Source: an uncultured Lachnoclostridium sp. (GTDB lineage: Bacteria > Bacillota > Clostridia > Lachnospirales > Lachnospiraceae). Taken from it: DNA of 42,038 nucleotides. The stretch covers positions 1-42,038 of the forward strand of contig CALWDO010000023.1 in the NCBI GenBank assembly GCA_944376715.1, written 5' to 3'. Within the stretch, counting starts at the first letter, position 1. The number at the start of each line of letters is the position of its first letter. Below are positions 6,064 to 14,162 of the stretch, one piece after another. Made by a program: the position numbers and the translations under genes. Below the pieces are notes generated by a model. That model saw only the letters and a program-made list of their open reading frames with translations. It was not told the origin of the DNA and ran no database searches.

Positions 6064-7470
6064 TCATACCTCCTGTTCTGCTTCCATCAGTTTCCGTCCC
6101 ATCAGAACGCCCATGGCTGACGCCATCATAAGCCCTCTTGTCCATCCGGAAGAATCACCCAGGCAGTGAAGTCCCCGGATATTTGTATTCAGGTTCTGGT
6201 CCATCCGTACTTTATTGGAATAAAATTTCAGCTCCGGGCTGTACAGCAGAGTCTCGTCACTGGCAAATCCCGGCACCACTTCATCCAGCATCCGGATAAA
6301 TTCGATAATGTTGGTCATCGCCCGATACGGCATGGCCGCTGTGATATCTCCCGCCACCGCGTCTTTCAATGTCGGTTTCACGTTAGACCGCGCCAGCTCC
6401 TCCTGCCAGGTCCTCTTGCCGTCCAGAATATCGCCGTAACGCTGCACCAGGATATGGCCGGCGCCCAACATATTGGTCAGCTCTCCCACCTTCTGCGCGT
6501 AAGCGATGGGCTGGTTAAACGGCTCGGTAAAATTGTGGCTGACCAGAATCGCCAGATTGGTATTTTCACTTTTCAGTTCCTTGAAGCTGTGTCCGTTGAC
6601 CACCGCCAGGTTGTTGTCATAATTCTCCTGCGCTACAAAGCCTCCCGGATTCTGGCAGAAAGTACGTACTTTATTCTTCCAGGGTTTTGGATAGCCGATC
6701 AGCTTTCCTTCATACAGCACCTTGTTGACTATTTCCATCACTTCGTTGCGGCACTCTACGCGAACGCCGATGTCCACCGTTCCGGGACGATGGGCTATGC
6801 CATTTTCCGCACACACTTTTTCCAGCCAGTCAGCTCCCCGCCGTCCGGTGGCGATAACGATCTCATCGCCGAAGATCTCCTGTTTTCCTTCTTTTGTACA
6901 AATCCGTACGCCTGTGCAGACATCTCCATCCAGAATAATATTCTCGCATTCCGTCTCAAAGAAGATCTCCACGCCCTGATCCAGCAGATAATTCTGGATA
7001 TTCAGATAAAGCTGCTGGGCCTTCTCCGTCCCCAGATGGCGGATGGGGCAGTTCACCAGGCGCAGACCCGCGCGGATCGCCCTTTTACGGATCTCTTTTA
7101 CCTCATCCCCTTCGTAGATTCCCTCTACATGCTCATCCGCACCAAATTCCAGATAGATCTTATCTGTATAGTCGATCAGATCCTGAGCAAACTCTTCTCC
7201 AATCAAAGTCGGAAGTTCGCCTCCCACTTCACAGGACAGGCTCAGCTTTCCGTCCGAGAAAGCTCCTGCCCCGGAAAAGCCCGTCGTGATCATGCAGTTA
7301 GGCTTGCAGTTCATACATTTTCCGGTCTCTGCCTTAGGACAGTGGCGCTTATTCACCGGCTTTCCTTTTTCTATCATCAAAATCTTCTTCCGTGCTCCGT
7401 GACGCACCAGTTCCAGAGCGGTAAAGATACCCGCCGGGCCGGCGCCGATGATAATTACATCATACTTCAA
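6064..7470 (-). CDS. NAD(P)/FAD-dependent oxidoreductase (COG2509-type) with Cys cluster
   Basis: A 468-residue flavoprotein. Residues 4-20 (DVIIIGAGPAGIFTALE) are a dinucleotide-binding Rossmann motif, and GDEIVIATGRRGADWL is the second FAD-contact motif typical of these dehydrogenases. Cys44, Cys52, Cys55 and Cys59 form a CX7CX2CX3C cluster, directly followed by TTGFSGAGAFSDGKLSLS, a hallmark of the uncharacterised COG2509 family. The cluster could ligate an Fe-S centre or zinc. HCLGDSSGWTRGLMMASAMG near the C-terminus closes the FAD site. The ATG at 7470 follows GGAAGG at a wide spacing (~11 nt) and its own promoter lies at 7566-7594. The gene overlaps or abuts the cytidylate-kinase-like gene. 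Cytosolic. Physiological substrate unknown. Confidence 0.9.
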   Translation of the reverse strand: MKYDVIIIGAGPAGIFTALELVRHGARKKILMIEKGKPVNKRHCPKAETGKCMNCKPNCMITTGFSGAGAFSDGKLSLSCEVGGELPTLIGEEFAQDLIDYTDKIYLEFGADEHVEGIYEGDEVKEIRKRAIRAGLRLVNCPIRHLGTEKAQQLYLNIQNYLLDQGVEIFFETECENIILDGDVCTGVRICTKEGKQEIFGDEIVIATGRRGADWLEKVCAENGIAHRPGTVDIGVRVECRNEVMEIVNKVLYEGKLIGYPKPWKNKVRTFCQNPGGFVAQENYDNNLAVVNGHSFKELKSENTNLAILVSHNFTEPFNQPIAYAQKVGELTNMLGAGHILVQRYGDILDGKRTWQEELARSNVKPTLKDAVAGDITAAMPYRAMTNIIEFIRMLDEVVPGFASDETLLYSPELKFYSNKVRMDQNLNTNIRGLHCLGDSSGWTRGLMMASAMGVLMGRKLMEAEQEV

Positions 7471-7519
7471 TAATAATACCTTCCTTTATTCAAAATCACT
7501 TTTCCAGACACAAGTGAAA

Positions 7520-7542
7520 GGACACCGCGCACTGCGATGTCC
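7520..7542 (-). promoter_or_regulatory. leader hairpin upstream of the FAD oxidoreductase gene
   Basis: GGACATCGC and GCGGTGTCC pair over 9 bp (one G-U) around a 5-nt loop, then TTTCAC follows on the minus strand. It lies in the 5' leader between the promoter (7566-7594) and the ATG (7470). A smaller palindrome GTGCA/TGCAC (7551-7565) sits across the predicted start site. The larger stem might act as an attenuator, but the T-run is short. Confidence 0.5.
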
Positions 7543-7565
7543 CCTCTGCCGTGCACTGCGTGCAC

Positions 7566-7594
7566 ATTATACCATACCTCATGAAAAAAAGCAC
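7566..7594 (-). promoter_or_regulatory. extended -10 promoter of the FAD oxidoreductase operon
   Basis: Minus-strand TATAAT (7571-7566) preceded by TGG gives an extended -10 element. A weak -35 GTGCTT (7594-7589) is 17 nt upstream. It begins six bases past the stop codon of the epimerase-like gene. Confidence 0.75.
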
Positions 7595-7600
7595 GTATTC

Positions 7601-8602
7601 TTATGATTTTCCACGGACGGCATTCCACTGGTCTCTTCCCGCGATCATAGCGACGTCCACATGATAGCGGACAGACTCTCCCGGCTGCAAGATGGTGAGC
7701 CCGCCTTCCGCCCTCATGCGGTCTCTGCCGTCCGGATGGCAGTTGCCCGGCTCCAGACCCAATACATAATCCCGGCACCCCATCATCTTCCATTCTGTGA
7801 AATAGGGAAGGCTCTCAGGATCAAAGCGTATGACAAGCCCCTGATCGATGTCCGGATTATAGATCGCCGCAACCCCGTCCTTATCGAAGCTATGGAAATA
7901 ACACTGTTCTTCGAATCCCGGCTGAGGAGGAAGCATCTTCATCCAGGTGTCCATGTCCTCGGCCGCATGCTCCGTCCTGGGTTTCACATCTGTCGAAGGT
8001 ATATACACTTCTGACTTTTCAGAAAGCAGCGGATATCCCATATTCATGTGATACAGGATCATGGCCGGATATTCTGTATCTCCTTCATTCTCAATCACAT
8101 CTTCCACATAGAAACTGTTTTCTTCCAGAGAACAGCCGACGGTCCTCTTCATCAGCAGCTTGTGGGCTCCCAGCGCCTGATCCTTGATCACCGCATGAAG
8201 ACGGATCTCCTTCTCATCTTTCTCCCACCAGACCTGTTCCGCCGGAATGTTTCCCACTGTTCCATGAAGCGGCAGGCGTTCTCCCGCGTCGTCGCACGGA
8301 ATACCCACGGCGTTTAACCCGCAGGTCGTCAGGAAACCTACTGTAAATGACTTCAGGAATCCATTCTCCACCCCGTCATAGTAAGCGGGAGCCACATAAC
8401 CGCAGGCTGCGAAATGACTCATATTGAGTCCCCGGAAACTCAGGCGGGATATATCCGCACAGCGGTCCGCGGACACGGTAAACTCCAGACCTTTCCCGTT
8501 TCTCACCAGAAACAGGCGCATACCGTCGCCTTTTCCTCCTACCAGTCGATGCTCCTCTACTCCGGATACCTGACTTTCATGTCCTACATACGGACTGACC
8601 AT
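7601..8602 (-). CDS. aldose 1-epimerase-like protein (DUF4432 family)
   Basis: A 333-residue cytosolic protein of the galactose-mutarotase superfamily, closest in feel to DUF4432. Supporting motifs are GKGLEFTVSADRCADISRLS and LPLHGTVGNIPAEQ in the N-terminal half, YHMNMGYPLL where the family has its conserved histidine, and LGLEPGNCHPDGRD near the end, where the acid and histidine resemble the sugar-binding residues of mutarotases. The open frame reaches 8695, but the ATG at 8602 (MVSPYVGHES) is chosen because AAGGGGAGA precedes it. It lies 25 nt downstream of the FGGY kinase gene, and a role interconverting or sensing the anomers of that kinase's sugar is the natural inference. The sugar is not identifiable from sequence. 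Confidence 0.87.
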   Translation of the reverse strand: MVSPYVGHESQVSGVEEHRLVGGKGDGMRLFLVRNGKGLEFTVSADRCADISRLSFRGLNMSHFAACGYVAPAYYDGVENGFLKSFTVGFLTTCGLNAVGIPCDDAGERLPLHGTVGNIPAEQVWWEKDEKEIRLHAVIKDQALGAHKLLMKRTVGCSLEENSFYVEDVIENEGDTEYPAMILYHMNMGYPLLSEKSEVYIPSTDVKPRTEHAAEDMDTWMKMLPPQPGFEEQCYFHSFDKDGVAAIYNPDIDQGLVIRFDPESLPYFTEWKMMGCRDYVLGLEPGNCHPDGRDRMRAEGGLTILQPGESVRYHVDVAMIAGRDQWNAVRGKS

Positions 8603-8627
8603 AGATGATCTCCCCTTTCTTTTATAC

Positions 8628-10115
8628 CTATACCAGCGGACGGACGGATTCGTACAGCCGCCGGTATTTTTCATAATATTTCTCATAGGCCTCATGCATT
8701 TCAGCTCTTGGCATATATGTATCTTTTTCTTTCAGCATGACGGACGCCGCCTCTTTCAGGTCGCGGAACACTCCCGCGGCAACACCCGCCAGCATGGCGC
8801 ACCCGGTAGCGCCTGCTTCCGCGCTTCCCAGTGAAACCACCGGCAGATTCAAAATATCCGCTTTCATCTGCATCCACACGGCAGAAGCTGCTCCGCCCCC
8901 TGCGGCCCGCAGTTTCTGCGGCCGTATCCCTGCTTCTGCCAGCCTTTCCAGATTCAGCCGCATTTCGTATGTCACGCCTTCCATCATGGCGCGGTACAGA
9001 TCCGACGCGTTGTGATCCAGGGTCAGGCCAACCACCGCGCCCTTCGCTCCTCCATCCATATAAGGCGTCCCGGAGCCCGCAAAATGAGGAAGCACCAGGA
9101 TTCCGGTGGGCTCGTCCTTCATCCCTTCTTCCAAAAGATCATATACAGAACGTCCTTCCGCCTTCGCGCGTTTCTTCTCATCTTTCGCCAGATTATTGAT
9201 AAACCAGGCGACCAGCGCTCCTCCTGAGAAAGTAAAGGCATAAGTCACATAACTTCCCGGGATCACGTAAGGCACGACTGCATACCCGCCATCGTAGATC
9301 CGGCGGTCTTCAGGTATCCCTTCAAATACCGGCGTAATGCATTCTACAGTCCCGGTCACATCCACAGCCCGGTCTGCCTTGAATACGCCGGAGCCCACCG
9401 CTGCCGCCGCCTGATCATGCACTGCCGGCACCAATAGGAGATCCTTTGGGAGTCCCAGTTTTTCCGCCATCTCCGGCCGTATCTTTCCAGCGGGTGTCCC
9501 GCTTGGTACCGGTTTTGAGAAAAGCCTGCTGTCGATCCCGGCCGCCTGAAAGATCTCCCGGCTCCAGTCCAAGGCGCGGATATCAAAAGCCATAGTTCTG
9601 GTGGCCAGAGAGTAGTCGATCACCGCGTTTCCGGTCAGCATATAGATAATATAATCTTCCATCAGCAGGATTTTCCGCACCCGTCCAAACTGTTCCGGAC
9701 GGTGTTTTTTTACCCACATCAGTTTTGGCAGGCTGTACATGCTGTGAGGCGCCACTCCGGTGATATACTCCAGCCTTTCCTTTCCAAGTGCCGCTTCCAG
9801 TTCCCGGCATTCCTCCGCTCCTCTGGGATCCGTGTACAGCATGGCCGCGCGGACCGGCCGGTCTTCTTCATCCAGAAGCGCGCAGCTTTCCCCAAAGCTG
9901 GACACCCCGATGGCTTTCAGATCCGGATAATGGCTCCCTGCGTCTGACAGGACTTCGCAGACGCCTTTCCAGATATCTTCCGCCATCACTTCATGTTCAC
10001 CGGTCTTCCGGGACACCGGATAATCCCGATATGTACGGTACAGATAATTACCATCTTCATCATAGACAGTCACCTTACACCCGGTGCTGCCTATATCAAG
10101 TCCCCCCAGTGCCAT
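8628..10115 (-). CDS. FGGY-family carbohydrate kinase (xylulokinase-like)
   Basis: A 495-residue cytosolic sugar kinase; the family transfers the ATP gamma-phosphate to pentoses, hexoses, glycerol or quinones. The first phosphate-binding motif GGLDIGSTGCKVTVYDEDG is at residues 4-22, the substrate region GVSSFGESCALLDEEDRP near 70-87, the acidic catalytic region VPAVHDQAAAAVGSG near 230, and the FGGY signature region RAAGGGAASAVWMQMKADILNLPV in the C-terminal domain. Length fits the family (480-520). The ATG at 10115 follows AAAAGGGGGGA. It is the middle gene of a Nudix-kinase-epimerase operon with 18-nt and 25-nt gaps. No transporter, isomerase or regulator for a sugar is adjacent, so the substrate cannot be named; xylulose is only a default. 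Confidence 0.92.
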   Translation of the reverse strand: MALGGLDIGSTGCKVTVYDEDGNYLYRTYRDYPVSRKTGEHEVMAEDIWKGVCEVLSDAGSHYPDLKAIGVSSFGESCALLDEEDRPVRAAMLYTDPRGAEECRELEAALGKERLEYITGVAPHSMYSLPKLMWVKKHRPEQFGRVRKILLMEDYIIYMLTGNAVIDYSLATRTMAFDIRALDWSREIFQAAGIDSRLFSKPVPSGTPAGKIRPEMAEKLGLPKDLLLVPAVHDQAAAAVGSGVFKADRAVDVTGTVECITPVFEGIPEDRRIYDGGYAVVPYVIPGSYVTYAFTFSGGALVAWFINNLAKDEKKRAKAEGRSVYDLLEEGMKDEPTGILVLPHFAGSGTPYMDGGAKGAVVGLTLDHNASDLYRAMMEGVTYEMRLNLERLAEAGIRPQKLRAAGGGAASAVWMQMKADILNLPVVSLGSAEAGATGCAMLAGVAAGVFRDLKEAASVMLKEKDTYMPRAEMHEAYEKYYEKYRRLYESVRPLV

Positions 10116-10133
10116 AAAATCCCCCCTTTTCTG

Positions 10134-10631
10134 TCATTCGTTTTCCGTCAAAGGCAGATGCTTACTCTGGCCGTCCAGCACACATTCCGTCAGACAATCA
10201 TGCTCGTAAACCAGTTTCAAAGAAAAAAACGGCGCATCCCGGGTCAGAAGATCCAAAAAAACCCGGTCTCCTTCCCACAGGCTGAGCGTTCCCACCTCTT
10301 CTTTCGGCACCCAGCGAAGAATACCTTCCCGACAGTCCTCTTCCAGAGTACCCGTAAAAGCATCCGCGGTATACAGACACATATACTCCGTGGGACTTCC
10401 ATCTGCGGAAAATGTGACGATTCCCCTGAATCTCCAGGATGTAAGGGTAAGCCCCGTCTCCTCTTTTACTTCTCTTAACAGACACTCTTCCGGGCTTTCC
10501 CCCTGTTCGAAATGTCCGCCGACTCCGATCCATTTTCCTTCGTTGATGTCGTGCTCTTTCTTGACCCGGTGCATCATCAGATATTTACCATCTTTTTCAA
10601 TATAGCACAACGTGGTCATCGGACTTTTCAT
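10134..10631 (-). CDS. Nudix hydrolase (MutT/8-oxo-dGTP diphosphatase type)
   Basis: A 165-residue cytosolic Nudix hydrolase, which cleaves nucleoside diphosphates linked to another group. The Nudix box is intact at residues 39-61 (GHFEQGESPEECLLREVKEE is its core), with the REVKEE acidic residues for Mg2+. Entry at MTTLCYIEKDGKYLMMHR resembles the MutT/YtkD 8-oxo-dGTP type. The ATG at 10631 is chosen over longer starts since AGGAGGTAAACGG directly precedes it. It has its own promoter 41 nt upstream and leads the operon with the FGGY kinase. The C-terminal 55 residues are less typical. Substrate is unproven; a metabolic proofreading role for the kinase pathway is also possible. Confidence 0.92.
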   Translation of the reverse strand: MKSPMTTLCYIEKDGKYLMMHRVKKEHDINEGKWIGVGGHFEQGESPEECLLREVKEETGLTLTSWRFRGIVTFSADGSPTEYMCLYTADAFTGTLEEDCREGILRWVPKEEVGTLSLWEGDRVFLDLLTRDAPFFSLKLVYEHDCLTECVLDGQSKHLPLTENE

Positions 10632-10672
10632 CCGTTTACCTCCTTTTGCATCTGCGTTTTGTGAATACAACT

Positions 10673-10701
10673 ATTATAACTTACCAGCGTTCTGAAAGCA
10701 A
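10673..10701 (-). promoter_or_regulatory. promoter of the Nudix-kinase-epimerase operon
   Basis: Minus-strand TTGCTT (10701-10696) and TATAAT (10678-10673) are separated by 17 nt. It lies between the end of spoIVB and the Nudix start codon at 10631. Confidence 0.83.
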
Positions 10702-10744
10702 GAAATCCTAATGATTCGGAACTTCCATCAAGTTGCCGATTTCC

Positions 10745-10805
10745 CGGTCTGACAATCCAAACCCAAAATTCAACACACGAACAGTAACTTTTTCTTGTCA
10801 GACCG
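10745..10805 (-). repeat. 11-bp inverted repeat downstream of spoIVB
   Basis: CGGTCTGACAA (10745-10755) and TTGTCAGACCG (10795-10805) are perfect 11-bp arms separated by 39 nt. They begin 9 nt past the spoIVB stop. The loop is long and no T-run follows the distal arm, so this is not a canonical terminator, although it might fold as a 3'-end structure of the long operon or serve as paired protein-binding sites. Confidence 0.6.
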
Positions 10806-10813
10806 TAAAATTT

Positions 10814-11929
10814 TTAATTCTCCGACGCCGCAAGCATAGTCTCCGCAAAGATCCCGTACCCCTTAGCCGGATCGTTGACGAACACATGCGTCACTGCTCC
10901 GACCAGTTTTCCATTCTGCAGTATGGGCGACCCGGACATTCCCTGGATAATCCCTCCGGTCAGTGCCAGCAGTTCCGGATCAGTCACCTGAAACACCATA
11001 CCTTTATTCACATCATTTTCGTTAAGGCGGATCTCCTGGATCTGGATTTCATATTCTTTCAATTCTCCGGATACGGAACTTCGGATATATGCTTTACCCG
11101 GCACAATCTCCTGTTTAAACGCCACCTCCACGGGAGACGTCTGTATCTGCTGCCGGATCTGATAATCTGTTGTGCCGAATATTCCCGCCGGCGTATTTTT
11201 TGTAATATTTCCTCTCTCATGCCGCGCCGAATAAGTGATCATGCCGCTGATCTCTCCCGGCGCTCCCCGTTCTCCTTTGACAATCTCCAGAATGCTCGTA
11301 TCGTAGAGAGAACCGCCGGAAACATCCAGCAGCTCTCCTGTATCCGTATCTGTGATGCCATGTCCCAGAGCTCCGAACTGCAGATCTTCTGTTACATAGG
11401 TCAGTGTCCCGATCCCCTGAATGTCATCCTTAACCCAGATTCCCAGTTTATAATTTTCCTCTGTCTCCACGGCGCTGATACGCACCTGGATCACTTCCGT
11501 TCCACGCAGTACTTTCAGTATCATGATATCGGACTGACAAGCCTGTACACATTCGATCAGCTCGTCCTTATCATGAATCTGCCGGCCGTTGACAGCCAAT
11601 ATATAATCTCCTGTCTGTATAATCTGGTAAGCAGGTTCATACATAAGCCCGTTTACAGACTCCACTTCTGCGGTCCCGACCACATAGACCCCATCGGTTT
11701 CCAGATAGATTCCCACCGGAATTCCTCCCGGGATTACTCTTTGTTTCTGTACTGCCTGTACAGACACTTCCTTGATTCCCAGATCCAGTGTCTGCTCTTC
11801 TCCTTCGCTCACCCGGATTACATCGGGAATCCGAATATTCAGATACCATTTTCCATAAAACCAAAACAACAGAATCGACAGGATCAAGGCGGCAATCAAA
11901 CATAGACGATAAATTTTCAGACGGTTCAT
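10814..11929 (-). CDS. spoIVB: SpoIVB-type sporulation serine peptidase (S55)
   Basis: A 371-residue signalling protease. In Bacillus it is made in the forespore, secreted into the intermembrane space, and triggers sigma-K processing in the mother cell. One transmembrane helix lies at residues 8-26, a PDZ-like segment follows (IIQTGDYILAVNGRQIHDKDEL), then the S55 domain. The catalytic triad is visible as His190 in ALGHGI, Asp317 in VTDPELL and Ser332 in GMSGSP; the Asp-Ser distance of 15 residues equals that of B. subtilis (363/378). The ATG at 11929 (MNRLKIY) is taken because AAAGGTG precedes it and the helix follows at once; the longer frame opens with a TTG. Located 74 nt after recN at the operon's 3' end. 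spo0A, its usual neighbour, is absent. Confidence 0.95.
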   Translation of the reverse strand: MNRLKIYRLCLIAALILSILLFWFYGKWYLNIRIPDVIRVSEGEEQTLDLGIKEVSVQAVQKQRVIPGGIPVGIYLETDGVYVVGTAEVESVNGLMYEPAYQIIQTGDYILAVNGRQIHDKDELIECVQACQSDIMILKVLRGTEVIQVRISAVETEENYKLGIWVKDDIQGIGTLTYVTEDLQFGALGHGITDTDTGELLDVSGGSLYDTSILEIVKGERGAPGEISGMITYSARHERGNITKNTPAGIFGTTDYQIRQQIQTSPVEVAFKQEIVPGKAYIRSSVSGELKEYEIQIQEIRLNENDVNKGMVFQVTDPELLALTGGIIQGMSGSPILQNGKLVGAVTHVFVNDPAKGYGIFAETMLAASEN

Positions 11930-12003
11930 GCAGCCACACCTTTCACACTTTTTCTTTAGTGTCTGCATAAAACCGTCTGATTTTACTGCCAATTATTACT
12001 ATT

Positions 12004-13683
12004 TTATTTTTCTTTCAGCTGAAGCGCCAGCCTTCTCATCTCCCGCGCGTTCTCCTTCACGGATTCGGTGATGCTCGCTCCACCCAGAATACGCGCCAGT
12101 TCGTCCACTGATTCTTCCTCTGTAAGTCTGCGGATACTGGTCTGCGTGCTGCCGTCCACTGCGGCTTTTTCAATACAGTAATGGCTGTCCGCCATAGCAG
12201 CCAGCTGCGCCAGATGGGTAATACAGATGACCTGACGGCTCTTTCCGATAAGCGCCAGCTTCTCCGACACTTTCTGGGCAGTCCTCCCGCTGATCCCTGT
12301 GTCGATCTCGTCAAAAATCACCGTATCAATGGCGTCCTGATCCGCCAGAACTGTCTTGATCGCCAGCATAACTCTGGACAATTCTCCTCCGGACGCGATC
12401 TTTCCCAATGGTTTTAACGGCTCTCCCGGATTGGTGGAGATCATGAACTCCACCTCGTCATATCCGTCCGCGCTGTACTGCTCAGTCTTACGTACCTCGA
12501 TCTGAAAATGCACATCCAGAAAATTGAGCTCCCCCAGCTGCTTCTGCATGAGTTCCGCCAATTTTCCTGCCTGTTTCTCCCGGATCCGGTGCGCCTGACC
12601 GCATAACGTTTCCAGCGTCTTTTGCGCTTCTTCGTAATCTTTTTTCAGTTTCGCCGTGTATTCTTCAAAATGAACCAGAATATCCAGACGCTTTTGTTTT
12701 TCCTCCTGATATGCACGGATCTCTCCGATGGTCTGTCCGTACTTTGCTTTCAGGTGATTGATCCGGTTCAGGCGCTCCTCTGTCTCCTGAAACTCTTCCC
12801 CGGAAAACTCCAGTCCTTCCATATAGTCGGACAGTTCCCGGAAGAAATCGGACAGCATCCCGTCGATCTCCTGTATCTGATCAGACAGATTCTGCAGATT
12901 TTCATCATAGCGGAGAGCTCCCGTCACCTCCCGGCAGGCTCTGCCGATCTGGTCGGAAGCGGAACCGTCTTCGCCGCCGCACAGAATCCTGGCCGAAGAC
13001 AATGCCTCCAGGATCTTCTTTCCATTGACCATCTTCCGGTACTTCTGTTCCAGCAGTTCATCCTCTCCGTCTGCCAGCGCCGCTTCTTCGATCTCGGAAA
13101 TCTCAAATTCCAGCAGTTCCTGTTCCCGCAGCCTGCCTGTCTCATCGGCGGATGCTTCTTCCAGTTTCTTCTCCAGTTCCCTGCATCTGCGATATGAATC
13201 TGCCAGATGATCCTTTAATGCTCCCAGATCATTATGGGCATAATCGTCCAGGATCTCCAGATGCTTCCTGCGGTTCAGAAGTGACTGGTGCTCATGCTGA
13301 CCGTGGATGTCGATCAGATACGATGCCGCCTCCTTCAGGACAGACGCGCTGACCGTCTCCCCGTTCAGCCTGCAGAGGCTGCGGTTCCCGGAAATCTTTC
13401 GGGACAGGATCAGCTGGCCGTCTTCCGCCGGTATTCCCAGATGATCCATCCATTCCAGAATCTCCGGGCGGTCTGTGGAAAACACCAGCTCTACCAGCGC
13501 CTGATCCGCATCCTCCCGGACCATCTCCCGGGCCACCCGTCCTCCCAGGGCCATGGTAATGGATCCGATGATGATGGATTTACCTGCTCCCGTCTCACCT
13601 GTCAGTATGTTCAGCCCTTCGGTAAAATCGATCTCCGCTTCCCGGATCAGGGCCAGATTTTTCACATGTAAATGCTGCAGCAT
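12004..13683 (-). CDS. recN: DNA repair protein RecN
   Basis: A 559-residue SMC-like ATPase involved in double-strand break repair, acting on DNA with RecA. It begins MLQHLHVKNLALIREAEIDF with Walker A GETGAGKS at 29-36. The middle is long coiled coil, split by the hinge region. The C-terminal half carries the signature IASGGELSRVMLAIK and Walker B TVIFDEIDTGISGRTAQ. Length agrees with family norms (550-570). The gene follows argR with a 10-nt gap and precedes spoIVB, as in Bacillus and many Clostridia. No own promoter was found, so expression is likely through the large upstream operon. Confidence 0.97.
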   Translation of the reverse strand: MLQHLHVKNLALIREAEIDFTEGLNILTGETGAGKSIIIGSITMALGGRVAREMVREDADQALVELVFSTDRPEILEWMDHLGIPAEDGQLILSRKISGNRSLCRLNGETVSASVLKEAASYLIDIHGQHEHQSLLNRRKHLEILDDYAHNDLGALKDHLADSYRRCRELEKKLEEASADETGRLREQELLEFEISEIEEAALADGEDELLEQKYRKMVNGKKILEALSSARILCGGEDGSASDQIGRACREVTGALRYDENLQNLSDQIQEIDGMLSDFFRELSDYMEGLEFSGEEFQETEERLNRINHLKAKYGQTIGEIRAYQEEKQKRLDILVHFEEYTAKLKKDYEEAQKTLETLCGQAHRIREKQAGKLAELMQKQLGELNFLDVHFQIEVRKTEQYSADGYDEVEFMISTNPGEPLKPLGKIASGGELSRVMLAIKTVLADQDAIDTVIFDEIDTGISGRTAQKVSEKLALIGKSRQVICITHLAQLAAMADSHYCIEKAAVDGSTQTSIRRLTEEESVDELARILGGASITESVKENAREMRRLALQLKEK

Positions 13684-13693
13684 CCTGTTCCCT

Positions 13694-14146
13694 CTATCTT
13701 CTTATGATCTTTTCCAGTTCCTCCATCAGAGATTTTGTATCTTCTGACGTGCGGATTACGCACATGACCGTATCGTCTCCGGCGATACACCCCACGATCT
13801 CTTTCCAGCCCAGATTGTCCATAGCCGCCCCCACCGCCATGGCCATACCGGATACCGTCTTGATCACCAGAATATTCTGCGCGCAGTCCATAGAGACAAA
13901 AGCCTCTCTTAAAATCCCCTCATACTTTTCCGCCATCTGATGTTCCTGATGCTGAAGAAGCGCGTATTTCTGCCTTCCTCCATAAGCCGGCACCTTGGAA
14001 AGCTGCAGTTCCCTGATATCACGGGAAACTGTTGCCTGGGTCACCTCAAAGCCTTCCCGGCGGAGCATGTCTGCCAGCTCGTCCTGAGTCTCGATATCAT
14101 ATTTTCCGATCAGCTCAATGATCTTCTCATGTCTTCTGCGTTTCAT
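13694..14146 (-). CDS. argR: arginine repressor ArgR/AhrC
   Basis: A 150-residue transcription factor that senses L-arginine and controls arginine metabolism genes. Residues 1-70 are the winged helix domain (HEKIIELIGKYDIETQDELA, then VTQATVSRDIRELQLSK as recognition helix). Residues 80-150 form the hexamerisation and arginine-binding domain with the diagnostic GDDT in GCIAGDDTVMCVIRT. Length is the family norm. The position between nadK (16-nt gap) and recN (10-nt gap) is the classic Firmicutes arrangement. No recognisable ARG box was looked for beyond inspection of the adjacent carA promoter, where none is obvious. Confidence 0.97.
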   Translation of the reverse strand: MKRRRHEKIIELIGKYDIETQDELADMLRREGFEVTQATVSRDIRELQLSKVPAYGGRQKYALLQHQEHQMAEKYEGILREAFVSMDCAQNILVIKTVSGMAMAVGAAMDNLGWKEIVGCIAGDDTVMCVIRTSEDTKSLMEELEKIIRR

Positions 14147-14162
14147 CTGTCTCTTCCTTTCG

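Noticed and set aside
10673-10813. Possible relic of the spo0A promoter with a Spo0A box
   Set aside because: Only a single weak TGTTGAA-like match on the minus strand; not enough for a claim.
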